Source: Pseudodesulfovibrio sp. (GTDB lineage: Bacteria; Desulfobacterota; Desulfovibrionia; Desulfovibrionales; Desulfovibrionaceae). From it: a DNA stretch of 64,000 bases. Of the stretch, positions 62,496 through 64,000 are shown piece after piece. The translations under genes were made by a program, and so were the position numbers. Numbering within the stretch: position 1 is the stretch's first letter; each line of letters starts with the position of its first letter. A model generated the notes under the pieces. The model was not told the origin of the DNA, ran no database searches, and saw only the letters and a list, made by a program, of their open reading frames with translations. The DNA lies in the NCBI GenBank assembly GCA_016342345.1, contig JAEINO010000001.1:1-64000 (forward strand), read 5' to 3'.

Positions 62496-62960
62496 GTGAT
62501 TCTTGTTCGTATAGATAATCGTTTGATTCACGGTCAAATAATCGAGACGTGGCTTCCTTTTACCGGGGCGAATCATGTCATTGTTGCCAATGACGGATTG
62601 GCAAATGACGTACTACAACAGGAAATCATGTCGCTTGCCATACCCCAGACAATCGAGAGTTATTTTATCAATGTTGATCGTTTGTCAGAAAAAATTGAAC
62701 AGATTCAATTCATTAATGATGCGCAGGGTATAGTTGTCCTGTTTTCAAGTTGTCCTGATGCCAAACGAGCTTTTGACTCGGGTTTTGCATTTGATAACCT
62801 TAATATTGGAAATGTTCATTACAGCCCTGGCAAGAAACAAGTGTCCCCAAGTGTTGCACTTTCAGATGAAGATGAAAGATGTCTCAGGCAATTGACCAGA
62901 AAAGGGGTTGAACTCGATTTTCGTTGTGTTCCCAATGATCCCGTTCAGGTGAGGTTCTAG
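62496..62960 (+). CDS. PTS mannose/fructose/sorbose-type EIIB
   Basis: 154 residues from the GTG at 62496, 10 bases after the EIIA stop. The track's longer frame (from 62400) overlaps EIIA and is not credible. The N-terminus 'MILVRIDNRLIHGQIIETW' is the canonical EIIB-man start, with phospho-accepting His12. 'HVIVANDGLANDVLQQEIM' and 'LNIGNVHYSPGKKQVSPSVAL' (part) follow. It moves phosphate from EIIA to the sugar held by EIIC/EIID. Confidence 0.92.
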   Translation: MILVRIDNRLIHGQIIETWLPFTGANHVIVANDGLANDVLQQEIMSLAIPQTIESYFINVDRLSEKIEQIQFINDAQGIVVLFSSCPDAKRAFDSGFAFDNLNIGNVHYSPGKKQVSPSVALSDEDERCLRQLTRKGVELDFRCVPNDPVQVRF

Positions 62961-62986
62961 ATTATGCAAATGAACGATCCATTCAT

Positions 62987-63661
62987 GTGGTTTGCTTTGG
63001 TCGCTTTTTTTTTGCCTTGTTTTCCCTTTTTAGAAATTCGGTCAGTGTAGGGCTTCTTGAACGTCCTCTAGTCGTAGGACTGTTTTGGGGAGCTTTTACG
63101 GGCGAATATACTACAAGTTTGTATATTTCCATTTTTTTTGAGCTGTTTTGGCTTGATTTGATTCCTGTTGGTACCTTTATTCCCCCACATTTGACTGCTG
63201 CGACTTTTTCGGCTCTTTCGCTGACAACCTATTTGGGATTGGATCATCCTGCTCGAATAATGGGTGTACTTTTTGCCAGTATGCCATTTGCATGGCTCGG
63301 CACAAAAGTTGAAGAATTGCTTCGTGAACAGGAGCGGGGGAGTTATAACAAACTTCTTAGATGGGCTCGAAATCCTGAATCCCCGAATCTTCCAGGCACT
63401 CTCGTTTTACGTTCCCTGTTACGAACACTTGTCCTGTCTTGGGTGACATTCTATGTTTCCATTCTTTTACTGAAATATATTTTTCAGATGATATTTTCTT
63501 TGTATCCCGGTTTCTTGACATCAATCGACATTACATGGTCGCATCTATGGGTAGCTGCAACACTTGGTGGCCTGATGGCTCTTCGGCTTAAACGCGTCTA
63601 TGCCGTTCTCGCAACAGGGATTTGTATTTTTGTGCTTTTCTCTATTTGGGGCCGCTTTTAG
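62987..63661 (+). CDS. PTS mannose-type EIIC, start region disrupted by a frame change
   Basis: The open frame (224 residues from a GTG at 62987) is EIIC-like and hydrophobic: 'LLERPLVVGLFWGAFTGEY', 'FFELFWLDLIPVGTFIPPH' and later helices 'LVLSWVTFYVSILLLKYIF'. The GTG has no ribosome site, and its first codons (VCFGR) do not fit the family. The natural start is the ATG at 62964 (GAGG upstream), which reads MQMNDPFMWFALVAFF and stops after 28 codons. One extra T in the T9 run at 63005 would join them as ...ALVAFFFALFSLF. So the gene may be phase-variable, slippage-read, inactivated or mis-sequenced. EIID is not present next to it. Confidence 0.78.
   Translation: MVCFGRFFFALFSLFRNSVSVGLLERPLVVGLFWGAFTGEYTTSLYISIFFELFWLDLIPVGTFIPPHLTAATFSALSLTTYLGLDHPARIMGVLFASMPFAWLGTKVEELLREQERGSYNKLLRWARNPESPNLPGTLVLRSLLRTLVLSWVTFYVSILLLKYIFQMIFSLYPGFLTSIDITWSHLWVAATLGGLMALRLKRVYAVLATGICIFVLFSIWGRF
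63005..63013 (+). repeat. T9 homopolymer at the EIIC frame break
   Basis: Nine consecutive T between GTCGC and GCC. The frame from the ATG at 62964 and the frame of the EIIC body meet here, one base out of register. Confidence 0.85.
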
Positions 63662-63755
63662 CTTGGCAGCAGATAAAGGTTGTGATATTCCTCACATTCT
63701 ATTTCCAAAGGCACATTTCCTTTATGAAGGGTACATTTAATTAGGAGGACTTGAT

Positions 63756-64000
63756 ATGGCTATTCTGGTTGTTGGACACAAAAACCCTGATACTGATACC
63801 ATCGCTTCTGCGATTGCTGCTGCTGATCTGTACACCAAACGTGGTATGGATGCTAAAGCTATCTCCCAGGGTGAAATTGCTCCCGAGACTGCTTTTGTTC
63901 TTGGAAAATTTGGTTTTTCCGCTCCCGAGATCGTGACCGATGCTACAGACAAGCAGATCATTCTGGTTGATCACACTGATATTTCCCAGACCATCGACAA
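63756..64000 (+). CDS. ppaC: Manganese-dependent inorganic pyrophosphatase (partial, N-terminus)
   Basis: 81 codons are visible before the window ends. AGGAGG lies 8 bases before the ATG. The DHH-family family II pyrophosphatase starts with 'AILVVGHKNPDTDTIASAIAAAD' and continues to 'ILVDHTDISQT', which supplies the metal-binding Asp and His. It hydrolyses pyrophosphate and needs Mn or Co. In Desulfovibrio sulfate activation produces much pyrophosphate, so this enzyme matters to sulfate reduction. The 94 bases before it hold no clear terminator. Confidence 0.93.
   Translation, partial: MAILVVGHKNPDTDTIASAIAAADLYTKRGMDAKAISQGEIAPETAFVLGKFGFSAPEIVTDATDKQIILVDHTDISQTID

Noticed and set aside
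63680-63755. Sigma-54 promoter (GGCAC) before ppaC
   Set aside because: GGCAC is present but no GC lies at the required -12 position.

Overview
The window reads as a stretch of core chromosome from a sulfate-reducing deltaproteobacterium of the Desulfovibrio / Pseudodesulfovibrio type (inference). The clues are a 59-residue ferredoxin with the six-cysteine spacing of the Desulfovibrio gigas protein, a fused AccA-AccD carboxyltransferase next to accC, an alanine aminotransferase-homoserine dehydrogenase-ApgM-like kinase operon, and the run kdsA-kdsC-lptCAB-rpoN-hpf-ptsN-rapZ-mannose-type PTS-ppaC. Lipoproteins, Tol-Pal, Lpt and Kdo genes show a Gram-negative envelope. Base composition is moderate and even, and I see no prophage, transposase, integrase or CRISPR array.

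Layout. 1-6 kb: end of the Tol-Pal operon (tolR end, tolA, tolB, pal), convergent pgpA-maf, then a MotB/MotA-like pair. 6-15 kb: glucokinase, a VTT-family membrane protein overlapping a mercuric-reductase-like flavoprotein, then a purine block (gpt, a BMP-type nucleoside ABC importer, dGTPase). 15-22 kb: a small lipoprotein, an amidohydrolase, and the minus-strand operon alaC-hom-apgM-thioesterase, divergent from ilvE. 22-28 kb: dnaX-ybaB-recR-recD2, then ferritin. 28-36 kb: EttA, a four-module c-di-GMP protein, accAD-accC. 36-45 kb: an NAD(P)/FAD oxidoreductase, a CHASE2 adenylate cyclase and a complete type I secretion set (TolC, ABC, HlyD) without a visible substrate. 45-51 kb: TauE-type permease, ferredoxin (too short for the ORF track), hemerythrin, a CHASE-PAS histidine kinase followed by a REC-GGDEF regulator, a DUF1499 lipoprotein and two orphan small proteins. 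51-54 kb: tRNA-Ser(CGA), tadA, purQ, divergent pyrG. 54-64 kb: the long co-directional Kdo/Lpt/RpoN/PTS cluster, ending in a truncated ppaC.

How the genes fit together. Envelope construction dominates the two ends (Tol-Pal; Kdo, Lpt and the regulators RpoN, Hpf, PtsN, RapZ). The middle carries amino-acid synthesis (alanine, threonine/methionine branch, branched-chain), DNA replication and repair, fatty-acid carboxylase, and several second-messenger proteins (c-di-GMP and cAMP). The main oddities are a PTS EIIC gene whose expected start is out of frame across a run of nine T, an SH3-LptA fusion, an AccA-AccD fusion with a stretched zinc knuckle, a probable non-orthologous homoserine kinase, a degenerate-GGDEF/EAL/CBS/GGDEF protein, and two strong DNA palindromes in intergenic regions.
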